A stretch of 64,000 bases of DNA, taken from assembly GCA_020161835.1 (NCBI GenBank), contig JAIUNL010000003.1, positions 186,001 to 250,000 of the forward strand, given 5' to 3'. Origin of the DNA: Bacteroidota bacterium (GTDB taxonomy: Bacteria > Bacteroidota > JABWAT01). Position 1 is the first letter of the stretch. Each line of letters opens with the position of its first letter. Shown piece after piece: positions 49,077-57,585 of the stretch. The notes under the pieces were generated by a model, which was not told where the DNA came from, searched no databases, and saw nothing but the letters and a program-made list of their open reading frames with translations. The translations under genes and the position numbers were made by a program.

Positions 49077-51149
49077 ATGACTTCACTAAAAAATTACTTT
49101 ACTCTCCTCCGGCACCAGTCGGGAACCCGTGAACGGAATCTGATTATGTGGATTTCGGGAGCTGTTTTTATCATTCTGCTGATCAGTATTTCTTTTCTTC
49201 AGTACCGATGGATCGGGCAGTTGAATGAAACTGAAATGGATCGGCTGAATAAAAATCTTCGTTCCAGCCTGGAAAGGTTTAGTGAAGATTTCGACCGGGA
49301 GCTCGGCCGGGTTTTTTCAGCTTTTGAAGGGACGCTGAATGAAGATCAGGATACGCTTGCAGCCATTCTAAATGATTGGCAAACTTATCAGGAAACTGCC
49401 CCGTTTCCTGAATTGGTGGGTTCTGTTTATTTAACTGAAGTCCGCCAGGGAGAGGAACCGGTTCTTTTTCTTGTTGATACTGTTTCCGCAAAAAAAGTAA
49501 AAATGTTATGGACGGCTTCATTTTCGGAACTCAGAAAAAAAATGGACTTGAAATCGTTTCCGGGGCATGAAATACTCATTTCAATTTTCCAGGGACTTCT
49601 GTTAACCGATTCCACAGCCTTTATTGTCATTCCTGATCCGAATGTGGAAGATCAGTTTGAGAAGGGAAAAAAGAACAGCAAGGTTCGATCGCTTGTGATT
49701 CAATTAAATGCTGAGTTTATTAAAAAAACGTGGATCCGTTCTCTTTCAGATGAGTATTTTACCACCGATGGCGATCTGGATTATAACTTTTCTATCAGGG
49801 ATACACTCAGGAATCTGACTTTTTTTCAGACGGATTCGGTTAAACATCCAGATCTTTCCTGGCCGGTTGCCAACTTGCGGACCCGGGATATGATTATCCT
49901 TACAGGAAATTCAGTCAGAACAAAAAGAATGGAAATAATTAGGGAGCGGGCACAGGCGGTTTCAAAATTCCAGTCCTTTTCATTTTCGACCTCAGCAGGA
50001 GGTAAAACAAAGATACAGGTTGGTCACCCCGAATCATCCGGTCAAAATGAAACAATGACAACCGTTGTTTCTGTCCCTGAAGCTCCGGCGGCCGTTTCTG
50101 TGGGTTCAGCTGGAAGGGTTTCTGCCGTCACTCCAGCGCCGCCTGCCGTTCCGGTTATGGTTGATGTCAATGTTAAAACCCCCGCCCCGAGAGCACCCAT
50201 TGAAAACTGGGGTTCAGTGAAGCCATTTTCCTTTTCCTTTACGCCGGAAACAGAAAATATTTACGGACCGACTCCTTTCTCAACGTCTGAATCCGGTTGG
50301 GTGATTCAGGCAGCACATATTTCGGGATCACTCACCGAAGCGGTTAATGAAATCAGGATGAAAAATCTTTTTATCGGAAGCGGAATTTTAATTCTCCTGG
50401 CCGGAAGTATCGGGTTTTTACTGATTGCCAGTTTGAAAGCCTGGCATCAGAGCAGGCAGCAAATGGAATTCGTCGCCGGTATCACGCACGAACTCAGAAC
50501 TCCGCTTGCGGTCATCCGTTCAGCAGCAGAAAACCTGGCCGACGGCGTTGTTTCAACCCCGGAATCTCAGGTGAAATATGGCCGGTTGATCCGGGATGAA
50601 GGGAAACGGTTGTCAGAAATGATTGAGCAGGTTCTTGATTTCTCCGGACTTCAATCCGGCAGAAAAAACTGGACGTTTACCCGGGTTGATGTTGGCGATG
50701 CACTTGAAGAATCCGTTCTCGGGATTCTTGAACAGGCCGAGCAGAAATCCATCAAACTGGAATCTCATTATCTGTTTGATCAGGTTGTTTATGCAGACCG
50801 AAAGGCAATGCTTACAATTTTCAGAAATCTGCTTGAAAATGCAATCAAATACAGCAATGCTCATTCAATTGTGATCGTGAGAATGCAGACAGACGGGAAA
50901 TCCGTTTCCGTTTCCATCCGTGATTTTGGGATGGGAATTCCGGATGAAGAAAAAGGCCGGATTTTTGAGCCGTTCTTCCGGGGAAAAGCTGCTTCAGAAG
51001 CACAAATTCATGGCAACGGATTGGGGTTAAGTCTGGTTCAGTCACTGGTAACCGTAAATAAAGGAAAAATTTCATTGAAAAGTGAACCGGGAAAAGGATC
51101 AGAGTTTGTGGTGACATTCCCACTCGAGTTGAAGAAAGGGGAGTACTGA
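49077..51149 (+). CDS. Two-component sensor histidine kinase with large periplasmic domain
   Basis: A 690-residue membrane kinase. One transmembrane helix at about 25-43 is followed by a ~390-residue periplasmic region and a second helix at ~437-457. The end of the periplasmic region has a low-complexity Ala/Pro/Val linker (~325-370, 'AVTPAPPAVPVMVDVNV'). The kinase core has 'FVAGITHELRTPLAVIRS' (phospho-acceptor H471), N-box 'RNLLENAIKYS', G1 'RDFGMGIPDEE' and 'GNGLGLSLV'. The periplasmic fold was not recognised. The stop overlaps the ATG of the response regulator (TGATG), a coupled two-gene operon. A heptad tract lies immediately upstream of the start. Confidence 0.92.
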   Translation: MTSLKNYFTLLRHQSGTRERNLIMWISGAVFIILLISISFLQYRWIGQLNETEMDRLNKNLRSSLERFSEDFDRELGRVFSAFEGTLNEDQDTLAAILNDWQTYQETAPFPELVGSVYLTEVRQGEEPVLFLVDTVSAKKVKMLWTASFSELRKKMDLKSFPGHEILISIFQGLLLTDSTAFIVIPDPNVEDQFEKGKKNSKVRSLVIQLNAEFIKKTWIRSLSDEYFTTDGDLDYNFSIRDTLRNLTFFQTDSVKHPDLSWPVANLRTRDMIILTGNSVRTKRMEIIRERAQAVSKFQSFSFSTSAGGKTKIQVGHPESSGQNETMTTVVSVPEAPAAVSVGSAGRVSAVTPAPPAVPVMVDVNVKTPAPRAPIENWGSVKPFSFSFTPETENIYGPTPFSTSESGWVIQAAHISGSLTEAVNEIRMKNLFIGSGILILLAGSIGFLLIASLKAWHQSRQQMEFVAGITHELRTPLAVIRSAAENLADGVVSTPESQVKYGRLIRDEGKRLSEMIEQVLDFSGLQSGRKNWTFTRVDVGDALEESVLGILEQAEQKSIKLESHYLFDQVVYADRKAMLTIFRNLLENAIKYSNAHSIVIVRMQTDGKSVSVSIRDFGMGIPDEEKGRIFEPFFRGKAASEAQIHGNGLGLSLVQSLVTVNKGKISLKSEPGKGSEFVVTFPLELKKGEY

Positions 51150-51841
51150 TGCCCAGATTATTATTGGTTGAAGATGAACCGGGTTTGGTGTTAACCCTGA
51201 CAGACCGGTTAACCTCCGAAGGATTTGAAGTGGAATCTGCAACTGACGGCGAGTTTGGATTTAAACTGGCACTTTCCAATCAGTTTGATATTCTCATTCT
51301 GGATGTGATGCTTCCGAAGAAAAACGGATTTGACATCATCCGGGATCTTCGCCAGCGGGGAATTGAAACGCCGGTTCTCATGCTTACGGCACGTGGACAG
51401 GTGGTTGATAAAGTGGTTGGACTGAAACTTGGCGCCGATGATTACCTCACCAAACCTTTTGATATGATGGAATTGATGGTCCGGCTGGAAGTTTTGCTTC
51501 GCCGGAGAAGTTACGTTCCGCCTGCTTCGGGGGATACTTACCAATTTGGCGAACTTGAACTGAACTTTAAAAAAGGATCGATTCTGAAATCGGGAAAACC
51601 GGTTGAACTCACGGCTCAGGAATTCCGCCTGCTGAAATATCTGGTTGAACACCCGGGACAGGTTATTTCCCGGGATGAACTGCTCACCGAAGTCTGGGGA
51701 ATTGATGCCAGTTTAACGACCCGAACCGTTGACGTTCACATGTCGTGGCTCCGGCAAAAACTGGAAGAAAACCCGAAATTTCCTGCAAGAATTGTGACCG
51801 TTCATGGATTGGGCTACAGGTGGGAAGGGGCGGGAAAGTGA
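51149..51841 (+). CDS. OmpR/PhoB-family response regulator
   Basis: A 230-residue DNA-binding regulator, partner of the kinase encoded just upstream. The receiver has 'LLLVEDEPGLVLTL', acceptor D52 in 'ILILDVMLPKKNG', Thr in 'MLTARG' and Lys in 'YLTKPFD'. The C-terminal winged helix reads 'KPVELTAQEFRLLKYLVEHPGQVISRDELLTEVWG' and 'TRTVDVHMSWLRQKLEENPKFPARIVTVHGLGYRW'. All key residues are present. The gene's last codons merge with a heptad tract. Confidence 0.95.
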   Translation: MPRLLLVEDEPGLVLTLTDRLTSEGFEVESATDGEFGFKLALSNQFDILILDVMLPKKNGFDIIRDLRQRGIETPVLMLTARGQVVDKVVGLKLGADDYLTKPFDMMELMVRLEVLLRRRSYVPPASGDTYQFGELELNFKKGSILKSGKPVELTAQEFRLLKYLVEHPGQVISRDELLTEVWGIDASLTTRTVDVHMSWLRQKLEENPKFPARIVTVHGLGYRWEGAGK

Positions 51842-51966
51842 TAAGTTATAAGTGGTAAGTCGAGCAAAGCGAAGATCCCGAACACTTTCGGGGTGGTAAG
51901 TCGAGCACAGCAAAGATTCCCGATTCATATCGGGGTGGCAAACCGTAAGTTGTAAACGGTAAGTTA
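51838..51966. repeat. Heptad tract plus two tandem 42-bp hairpin units
   Basis: Starting in the regulator's stop codon, 51838-51860 reads gtgataa gttataa gtggtaa gt. Then come two 42-bp units: 51859-51900 (hairpin CCCGAA-cact-TTCGGG) and 51900-51940 (hairpin CCCGAT-tcat-ATCGGG). The second stem differs from the first at one pair, A-T to T-A, with pairing kept. 51943-51966 continues as accgtaa gttgtaa acggtaa gtt. The remaining gap to 52050 is AT-rich without an ORF. Confidence 0.7.
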
Positions 51967-52050
51967 TTTGGTTAATTTTAAATTATTAACCTGATCAAAT
52001 AAGCTGATTATCGACAACCATTATTTCTGATCCTGCGAGTTTTTTTTAAT

Positions 52051-53718
52051 ATGAAATATAAACCAAAAGTTATCAATTCAATTATTTTTGCATGCCTAAA
52101 CTTTTCCATTCTGTTCATTATTTATTCGTCCTGTTCATCGTCCAATTTCTCTGTTAACCGGATGCAATCTTTTCATCCGGAAAAGGTCAATAGAGTTGGC
52201 GTTTGGGTGAATGGTTCAAAGACTGACACTGTTAAAAATTTGTTGTCGAATTGTATTCAGCTGGATTTGCTTGCAAAAGGATATACACCTGTTGACTTAA
52301 ACCGGGTTGCAGTTGAAAATGGCGATACACTTATTGACGGAAATGTGGTATTTGGCTGGCTAAAAAAGCGTTCCTGGATTCCAGAAACAGAAGCAATTGT
52401 TCTGGCTTCAGTTTCTCGAAATCCAGTTTTTGTTACGGCAGACAGTTATGAAAGTGCCGTCACAGGCGGAGTTATTACCTACTACAAAGGAGTTCATACC
52501 AAGAGTTTTCAGGGTAAATATGATCTTTGGATTACGAATCCTGATAGCTTGGTTTTATCTGGCAGTAAAATTGATACTGTTCAAGTATATCTGGAAAAGC
52601 AAGGCAGTGACTTGTTTAAAATTGAACCAGAATGGGTTGCTCTTGCACGTCAGGTTTCCGGTATTTTTAATGGTCTTCCTATCTCGGCAAAAGGTTCTGA
52701 ACGAACGGTAAAAAATAAAATAAAGGTTTCTTTTTACCCGGATAAAAGTTACAGGGCCAGATTTCCTGATTGGGTTCAGCGGATTCAGCTCAGATTATTG
52801 CTCGCCAATGATATTTTTGAAACTCAATTCTCAACCAGTTTGGTCCTGGGTGGCATTTATGAATGGGATCATTCCTTCCAAAATGGACTCCCGGATGTTT
52901 TATCAGCTCTTGAAAGGGCAGTACCCGGAAATCCAAAAGAAATAAAACTTGGGTTAACCGTTGACCCGGATTTGGGCAAATTCTGGACATCAAGAGATAA
53001 AATTGGTTTGGCACAACTACTTGGCTTACATTCAGTTGTTTCAGCAAACCCGGGTTTTCAGGGAATGAATGCATGGAATCCAGTTGAAGAAGCACTCACA
53101 ATGGTTCATGAAATAGGACATCTTTCGGGTGCAGTTCACACCCCTGATTTCTCCTCCCTGATGTACCCTTACTCCGGAAATATCAGTTTTTCTTTTGATT
53201 CATTGAACCGGGAAATTATGACAGAACTGATTCCTTTGTTCCATGGTGATCAGTTTCTGCGATTGAAAACTTACCTTCGGTTACTTTCAGAATATTTTAA
53301 AAATAAACAACTTGATCCTGATCTGGCTCTCTCTCATGCAGCAGGTTCAATTTCGGTTTATCAGATTCAAACCGCCAACTACATTCTTTTTTCTGATTCA
53401 ACAACCAGCCACAAAAGGATGACTGATTTAATTGCTGATCCGGGTTTCCGATGGACAGTTCTGGGTTACCTCAACCATCAGATGGGCAACGACAGAAAGT
53501 CCCTGTTTTATTTAAAAAGAGCCCAGCAAACAATCCCCGAAAACACATTGATTAATAAATTGATATCACAATCTGAAAAACGACTAAAAAATCAGCCGGA
53601 AGCCGGTCCGCTTTGGGATGAAGATTTGCTGCCGCCGGAAACTGTTAAAAAAATAAAAAAGGGATCTGGGTTAGATGGAAAAAAAGCACCAAATTCGAAA
53701 CCGGGTAAGAAAAAGTAA
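52051..53718 (+). CDS. Lipoprotein with matrixin-type zinc metalloprotease motif
   Basis: A 555-residue exported lipoprotein (signal ~1-27, 'FIIYSSCSSS'). Residues 350-375 carry a complete metzincin zinc site, H353-E-I-G-H357-L-S-G-A-V-H363, with the Met-turn 'FSSLMYP' eight residues on; this spacing matches matrixins (M10A). The preceding ~200 residues look like the upper catalytic subdomain and 'LGLTVDPDLG' precedes the site. The first ~170 residues and the C-terminal ~150 (with a TPR-like 'LNHQMGNDRKSLFYLKRAQQTIPENT') are not assigned. The end is Lys-rich. It probably acts at the cell surface. No inhibitor gene is adjacent. Confidence 0.82.
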   Translation: MKYKPKVINSIIFACLNFSILFIIYSSCSSSNFSVNRMQSFHPEKVNRVGVWVNGSKTDTVKNLLSNCIQLDLLAKGYTPVDLNRVAVENGDTLIDGNVVFGWLKKRSWIPETEAIVLASVSRNPVFVTADSYESAVTGGVITYYKGVHTKSFQGKYDLWITNPDSLVLSGSKIDTVQVYLEKQGSDLFKIEPEWVALARQVSGIFNGLPISAKGSERTVKNKIKVSFYPDKSYRARFPDWVQRIQLRLLLANDIFETQFSTSLVLGGIYEWDHSFQNGLPDVLSALERAVPGNPKEIKLGLTVDPDLGKFWTSRDKIGLAQLLGLHSVVSANPGFQGMNAWNPVEEALTMVHEIGHLSGAVHTPDFSSLMYPYSGNISFSFDSLNREIMTELIPLFHGDQFLRLKTYLRLLSEYFKNKQLDPDLALSHAAGSISVYQIQTANYILFSDSTTSHKRMTDLIADPGFRWTVLGYLNHQMGNDRKSLFYLKRAQQTIPENTLINKLISQSEKRLKNQPEAGPLWDEDLLPPETVKKIKKGSGLDGKKAPNSKPGKKK

Positions 53719-53749
53719 TAGCACTTTCACTTTTAGGTTAGTGATTATT

Positions 53750-53890
53750 TAACCCCGTTGGGGTTACAAAACTCAAGTCTGTATTTTCATTGACCCTTAA
53801 TCATTGACCATTAACCATTATTTTGAACCTCCCTGTTAATACCGTATTTCCATTCCGTGAAAATCCGTGTGATCTGCGGGAGAAAAAGCA
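53750..53890. repeat. Mixed intergenic repeats
   Basis: The gap contains hairpin AACCCC-gtt-GGGGTT (53752-53766), heptad words attgacc cttaatc attgacc attaacc attattt (53787-53822), and TTCCGTGAAAATCCGTGTGATCTGCGG (53853-53880), another common intergenic repeat. It separates convergent genes; no U-run terminator was found. Confidence 0.6.
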
Positions 53891-53897
53891 TTCTTCT

Positions 53898-55247
53898 TTA
53901 AACTGATTTTTTCGTCAATCTGAAAAACCTCATGGTTAGCAGGAAGGCCGAAACGGTAAGTCCGAGAGAAAGTCCGGCCCAGATGCCGTAGGCACCCCAT
54001 CCGAGAGAAAAACCCATCCAGTAACCAACAGGCAGACCAAAAATCCAGTAGGCAATGAATGTGATTGCAGTTGGTACTTTTGCATCCTGAATGCCACGTA
54101 AAATCCCGAGACCAACCGCCTGAACACCATCCGAAATCTGGAATAATGCAGCAAGCAAAAGCAGATTGGAGGCAATGTGAATGACCTGAACATCATCGGT
54201 GTAAATCAGTGGCAGCCACTTATTAAACAGGATAAACATCAACCCGAAACCTGCCATCAGCAACGCAGTCATCAGAGTTACCTGAAGTCCGGTTCTGCGC
54301 ATCATCGGGTAGTCTTTGCTTCCGAAGAAAAAACCAACACGGATTGATCCGGCAGCAGCAAAACCGGTGGCAGCCATGTAGGTCATCGAAGCCAGATTGA
54401 TGGCAACCTGATGTGCAGCAAGCTGAACCGTTCCAATCCAGCCGATAATGATAGACGCACCAGAAAAAGCAGCCACCTCAAAAACATACTGAAATCCGGA
54501 AGGAAGGCCGAGTACGAGCAGTTTTTTTGCAGAATCAGTAGAAAAACGGAAGTGCGGAACCGACGGTCTGTATTTCGTAAACAATGATAATTTGTGAAGA
54601 GTAAAAATAACCAGAACCATCATGATGAGTCTTGAAATCAGAGTTGCCCAGGCTGCACCATCCAGTTTCAGTTCCTCAAACCCAAAATGACCATAAATCA
54701 GGGCATAATTCAGGATGACGTTAACGCCAAGACCAATCCAGGTGATGACCATGGAAGGACGGGTGTGGCCAAGTCCGTCAATATACTGACGGTAAACCTG
54801 GAAAATCATCAAAGGAATAACTGAAAATCCCACAATTTTAAGGTAAGAAGCTCCCAATTTGGTTATGACCGGATTCATCCGGAAAATGGAAAAATGTTCT
54901 GCCGTCAGCCAGGAAAAGCCGGCAAGGAAAAAAGAAAACGGAATAACAACCCAAAGTCCGTTGGTGAGCATTCCCGGAAGGGCATGATGTTCACCTGCTC
55001 CCACTTTTTCTGCGGTCAGGGGTGTGATGGCAAAAGTGAGTCCGAGTCCAAGCACCATAATCAGGACAAAAATAGAATTGGCGACACTGGCTGCAGCCAG
55101 ATAATCGGCACCCACACGGCCTACCATGACGGTATCGGCAAATCCGAAAAGCATGTGACCGACCTGAGAGGCCACAACCGGAAGGGCCAAATTCAGGATA
55201 ATCCGGCTTCCTGAAAAGAGATTTTTGGCGTTATTTAACAGATTCAT
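53898..55247 (-). CDS. MATE-family multidrug/cation efflux transporter
   Basis: A 449-residue inner-membrane antiporter of the MATE (NorM/DinF) family with 12 hydrophobic segments. Landmarks: 'ILNLALPVVASQVGHMLFGFADTVMVGRVGADYLAAASVANS' at the start, 'QLAAHQVAINLASMTYMAATGFAAAGSIRVG' and 'FQISDGVQAVGLGILRGIQDAKVPT'. These match NorM-like proteins that expel cationic drugs using Na+ or H+. It appears monocistronic and divergent from the ppiD-like gene. The 165-bp gap upstream (55248-55412) is AT-rich with no further feature seen. Confidence 0.95.
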   Translation of the reverse strand: MNLLNNAKNLFSGSRIILNLALPVVASQVGHMLFGFADTVMVGRVGADYLAAASVANSIFVLIMVLGLGLTFAITPLTAEKVGAGEHHALPGMLTNGLWVVIPFSFFLAGFSWLTAEHFSIFRMNPVITKLGASYLKIVGFSVIPLMIFQVYRQYIDGLGHTRPSMVITWIGLGVNVILNYALIYGHFGFEELKLDGAAWATLISRLIMMVLVIFTLHKLSLFTKYRPSVPHFRFSTDSAKKLLVLGLPSGFQYVFEVAAFSGASIIIGWIGTVQLAAHQVAINLASMTYMAATGFAAAGSIRVGFFFGSKDYPMMRRTGLQVTLMTALLMAGFGLMFILFNKWLPLIYTDDVQVIHIASNLLLLAALFQISDGVQAVGLGILRGIQDAKVPTAITFIAYWIFGLPVGYWMGFSLGWGAYGIWAGLSLGLTVSAFLLTMRFFRLTKKSV

Positions 55248-55412
55248 CCCGCAAAGTTGTCAAAAAAAGAAGACCTAGCCAAATATTCCTCTGGTATCCT
55301 GTAAAATTAGTTGGGAGTTAATTTGAATTTTTTGTTAAGCTATCCTATTTTTAACGCTCTCTTTAAAAAAACAAAACCGTAGCTCTCGGGCACGAACAGG
55401 AGTTTTCTTCTT

Positions 55413-57521
55413 ATGGCTGTCTTAAATCGTATGCGCGACCACATGGCATTGGTACTTTGGTTTCTGGTGTTTGCTTTCATTCTTCTGATCGTATTTGAAT
55501 GGGGAATGAGCTATTCAGGCGGATCCATTTTTTCTGGCTCAACTGATGCCGGTTCTGTAAACGGGAAAAAACTTTCCCGCCAGGATTACAGCACGGTTGT
55601 GAAAAACCTGACCGATCAATACCGCCAGAGAAATAATCAGGAACCTGATGCTTATGTTGACCAGCTCATTCAGGATGAGGCATTTAATCAGCTTGTTCAG
55701 CGTGAGCTTCTTGATGAAGCTATTGCCCGTGTTGGCCTGAAGGTTACTGATGAAGAACTCGCTGCCTGGGTTTCGTCAGAAAATCCACCGCAGTTTATCC
55801 GTCAGCAGTTTACCAACGAACAGGGACAGTTCGACAAAGCCCGGCTTAAAGAAGCCATGTCAAATCCTCAGAATAAGGAAGTTTGGCGTCAGATTGACCA
55901 AATGCTCAGAGAGCAACGGGTTGCAGAACGTTTTCAGAATCTGATGTCCCAATACCTTGTTATCTCTCCGCTTGAAATTAAATATAAATTTCTTGGTGAT
56001 AACAGCAAAGCAACTGTAAATTACATTCAGTTTAGTCCGGCTACTATCGTGGATTCAACTGTTGCTGTTTCAGATGATGAAATTGAAGCAGCTTACGACA
56101 AGGCAAAAGATGAATTTAAGAAGAAAGAAACCCGCAAAGTTAAATTTGTCGTGTTCTCTACTCTTCCGAGCAAAGAAGATTCCTTAAATGCGTTAAAAGA
56201 TGCAGAGGAAATGACAGCTAACTTCAAGGTCAATACCAATGACAGTGCATTTGTTACCCGTTACAGCGAAAAACCATATTCTTCAGCATTTGTTTCACGT
56301 GGTGAACTTGGCGAAGCACGTGATATCATTTTTGACATGGCTGCCGGAAGTGTTATTCAGGTGAAGGATGTTGACGGTTACCACATTATGAAGGCCGTTG
56401 AATTTAAAAAAGGTGAAGAAACCCGTTTCCATGCCCGTCATATTCTGGTTAAACCTTCAGGCGGAACTGTAGCTGATACACTCGCTGCACTTGAAAAAAT
56501 TAAAACCTACAAGGCTGAAATTCAAAAAAGTAAATTACCTCTTGAAGAAGCCTTTATTGAACATGCCCGTATGTTCTCATCAGATGGATCTGCTCCCAAA
56601 GGCGGTGATCTTGGGTGGTTTAAAACCGGACAAATGGTTAAACCTTTCGAAGATGCAGTTAAATCAGGCAAACCCGGAACCCTCGTCGGTCCTGTTAAAA
56701 CCCAATTTGGTTATCACCTGATTTATGTTATTGGAAAAGATGACCGTCAGGTAAAAGTGGCTGAAGTTTATAAATCAATCAGTGCATCTGGTAAAACCCA
56801 ACGGTTGGTTCAACAAAATGCCGAAGATTTTGCCTATCTGGCAACTGAAGACGGTTTTGAAACTGAAGCAGAAACCCGTAAGCTGCAAATTCAGGAATCT
56901 CCTGAAATCGAAAAAAAGACCGCACTTCCTGGTCTTGAATTCAATAGCAACCTGGCATCCTGGATGTTCAGAGCCAAAACAGGTGATATTTCTGAAGTCT
57001 TCAATCTGACTGACAAAATTGTAGTTGCTAAACTTGAAGGAATTTCTCCTGAAGGTTTCCAACCCCTTGATGATCAGTTGAAAGCTTCATTGAAGAGCCG
57101 GGTTATCAGAGATAAGAAATTGGATTTACTTTTGGATGAAGCCAATCAGGTTGCCCAGAAAATTGGGAATAATCTTGAAGCTGCTGCCACCATCAAACCT
57201 GAATATGCTGTTAAAACTGCCCAGGATTTTACACTGAATGGTGTTGCACCCGGTGTTGGCCGTGAAAATACATTTAATGGTGTTGCTTTCAGCCTGAATG
57301 ACGGTGCTGTTTCAAAACCATTTAAAGGCGATCGGGCAGTTTATATTCTTAAATTGGTTCAGAAAACTGATGCCGATCTGACTAAACTCGAAAATGAAGC
57401 ACCACGAATTGCCGGTCAGCTTGAAAATACCAAAAAGAATGAATTGGTTAATGGCTGGCTTGAAGGCGCTAAAGAAAAAGCCAAGATCGAAGATGATCGT
57501 GAAAACGTTCCCGGTCTCTGA
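55413..57521 (+). CDS. ppiD: Peptidyl-prolyl isomerase PpiD/SurA-like periplasmic chaperone
   Basis: A 702-residue membrane-anchored periplasmic folding factor. One hydrophobic helix at ~11-33 anchors it. A SurA_N-type helical chaperone domain (~45-190, 'VNGKKLSRQDYSTVVKNLTDQYR') follows. A parvulin (PpiC) domain at ~335-455 includes 'RFHARHILVKPSGG', 'HARMFSSDGSAPKGGDLGWFKTGQMVKPFEDAV' and 'TQFGYHLIYVIGK'. A second, weaker parvulin-like region may lie before it (~225-330). The C-terminal ~230 residues resemble other FCB PpiD proteins. It assists outer-membrane and secreted protein folding at the Sec exit, fitting the many exported proteins nearby. A strong terminator follows the stop. Confidence 0.92.
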   Translation: MAVLNRMRDHMALVLWFLVFAFILLIVFEWGMSYSGGSIFSGSTDAGSVNGKKLSRQDYSTVVKNLTDQYRQRNNQEPDAYVDQLIQDEAFNQLVQRELLDEAIARVGLKVTDEELAAWVSSENPPQFIRQQFTNEQGQFDKARLKEAMSNPQNKEVWRQIDQMLREQRVAERFQNLMSQYLVISPLEIKYKFLGDNSKATVNYIQFSPATIVDSTVAVSDDEIEAAYDKAKDEFKKKETRKVKFVVFSTLPSKEDSLNALKDAEEMTANFKVNTNDSAFVTRYSEKPYSSAFVSRGELGEARDIIFDMAAGSVIQVKDVDGYHIMKAVEFKKGEETRFHARHILVKPSGGTVADTLAALEKIKTYKAEIQKSKLPLEEAFIEHARMFSSDGSAPKGGDLGWFKTGQMVKPFEDAVKSGKPGTLVGPVKTQFGYHLIYVIGKDDRQVKVAEVYKSISASGKTQRLVQQNAEDFAYLATEDGFETEAETRKLQIQESPEIEKKTALPGLEFNSNLASWMFRAKTGDISEVFNLTDKIVVAKLEGISPEGFQPLDDQLKASLKSRVIRDKKLDLLLDEANQVAQKIGNNLEAAATIKPEYAVKTAQDFTLNGVAPGVGRENTFNGVAFSLNDGAVSKPFKGDRAVYILKLVQKTDADLTKLENEAPRIAGQLENTKKNELVNGWLEGAKEKAKIEDDRENVPGL

Positions 57522-57547
57522 TTTCGCCTTTTAGTTTAAGTTTTTGG

Positions 57548-57580
57548 AAAAGGGCAATCGTCCACGGTTGCCCTTTTTTT
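57548..57580 (+). terminator. Rho-independent terminator of ppiD-like gene
   Basis: The stem AAAAGGGCAA / TTGCCCTTTT (57548-57557 and 57568-57577), extended inward by CG/CG pairs, is followed by eight or more T. It lies 27 bp after the ppiD-like stop and only 6 bp before the methyltransferase ATG, so that gene needs its own promoter or depends on read-through. Confidence 0.88.
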
Positions 57581-57585
57581 TTATC

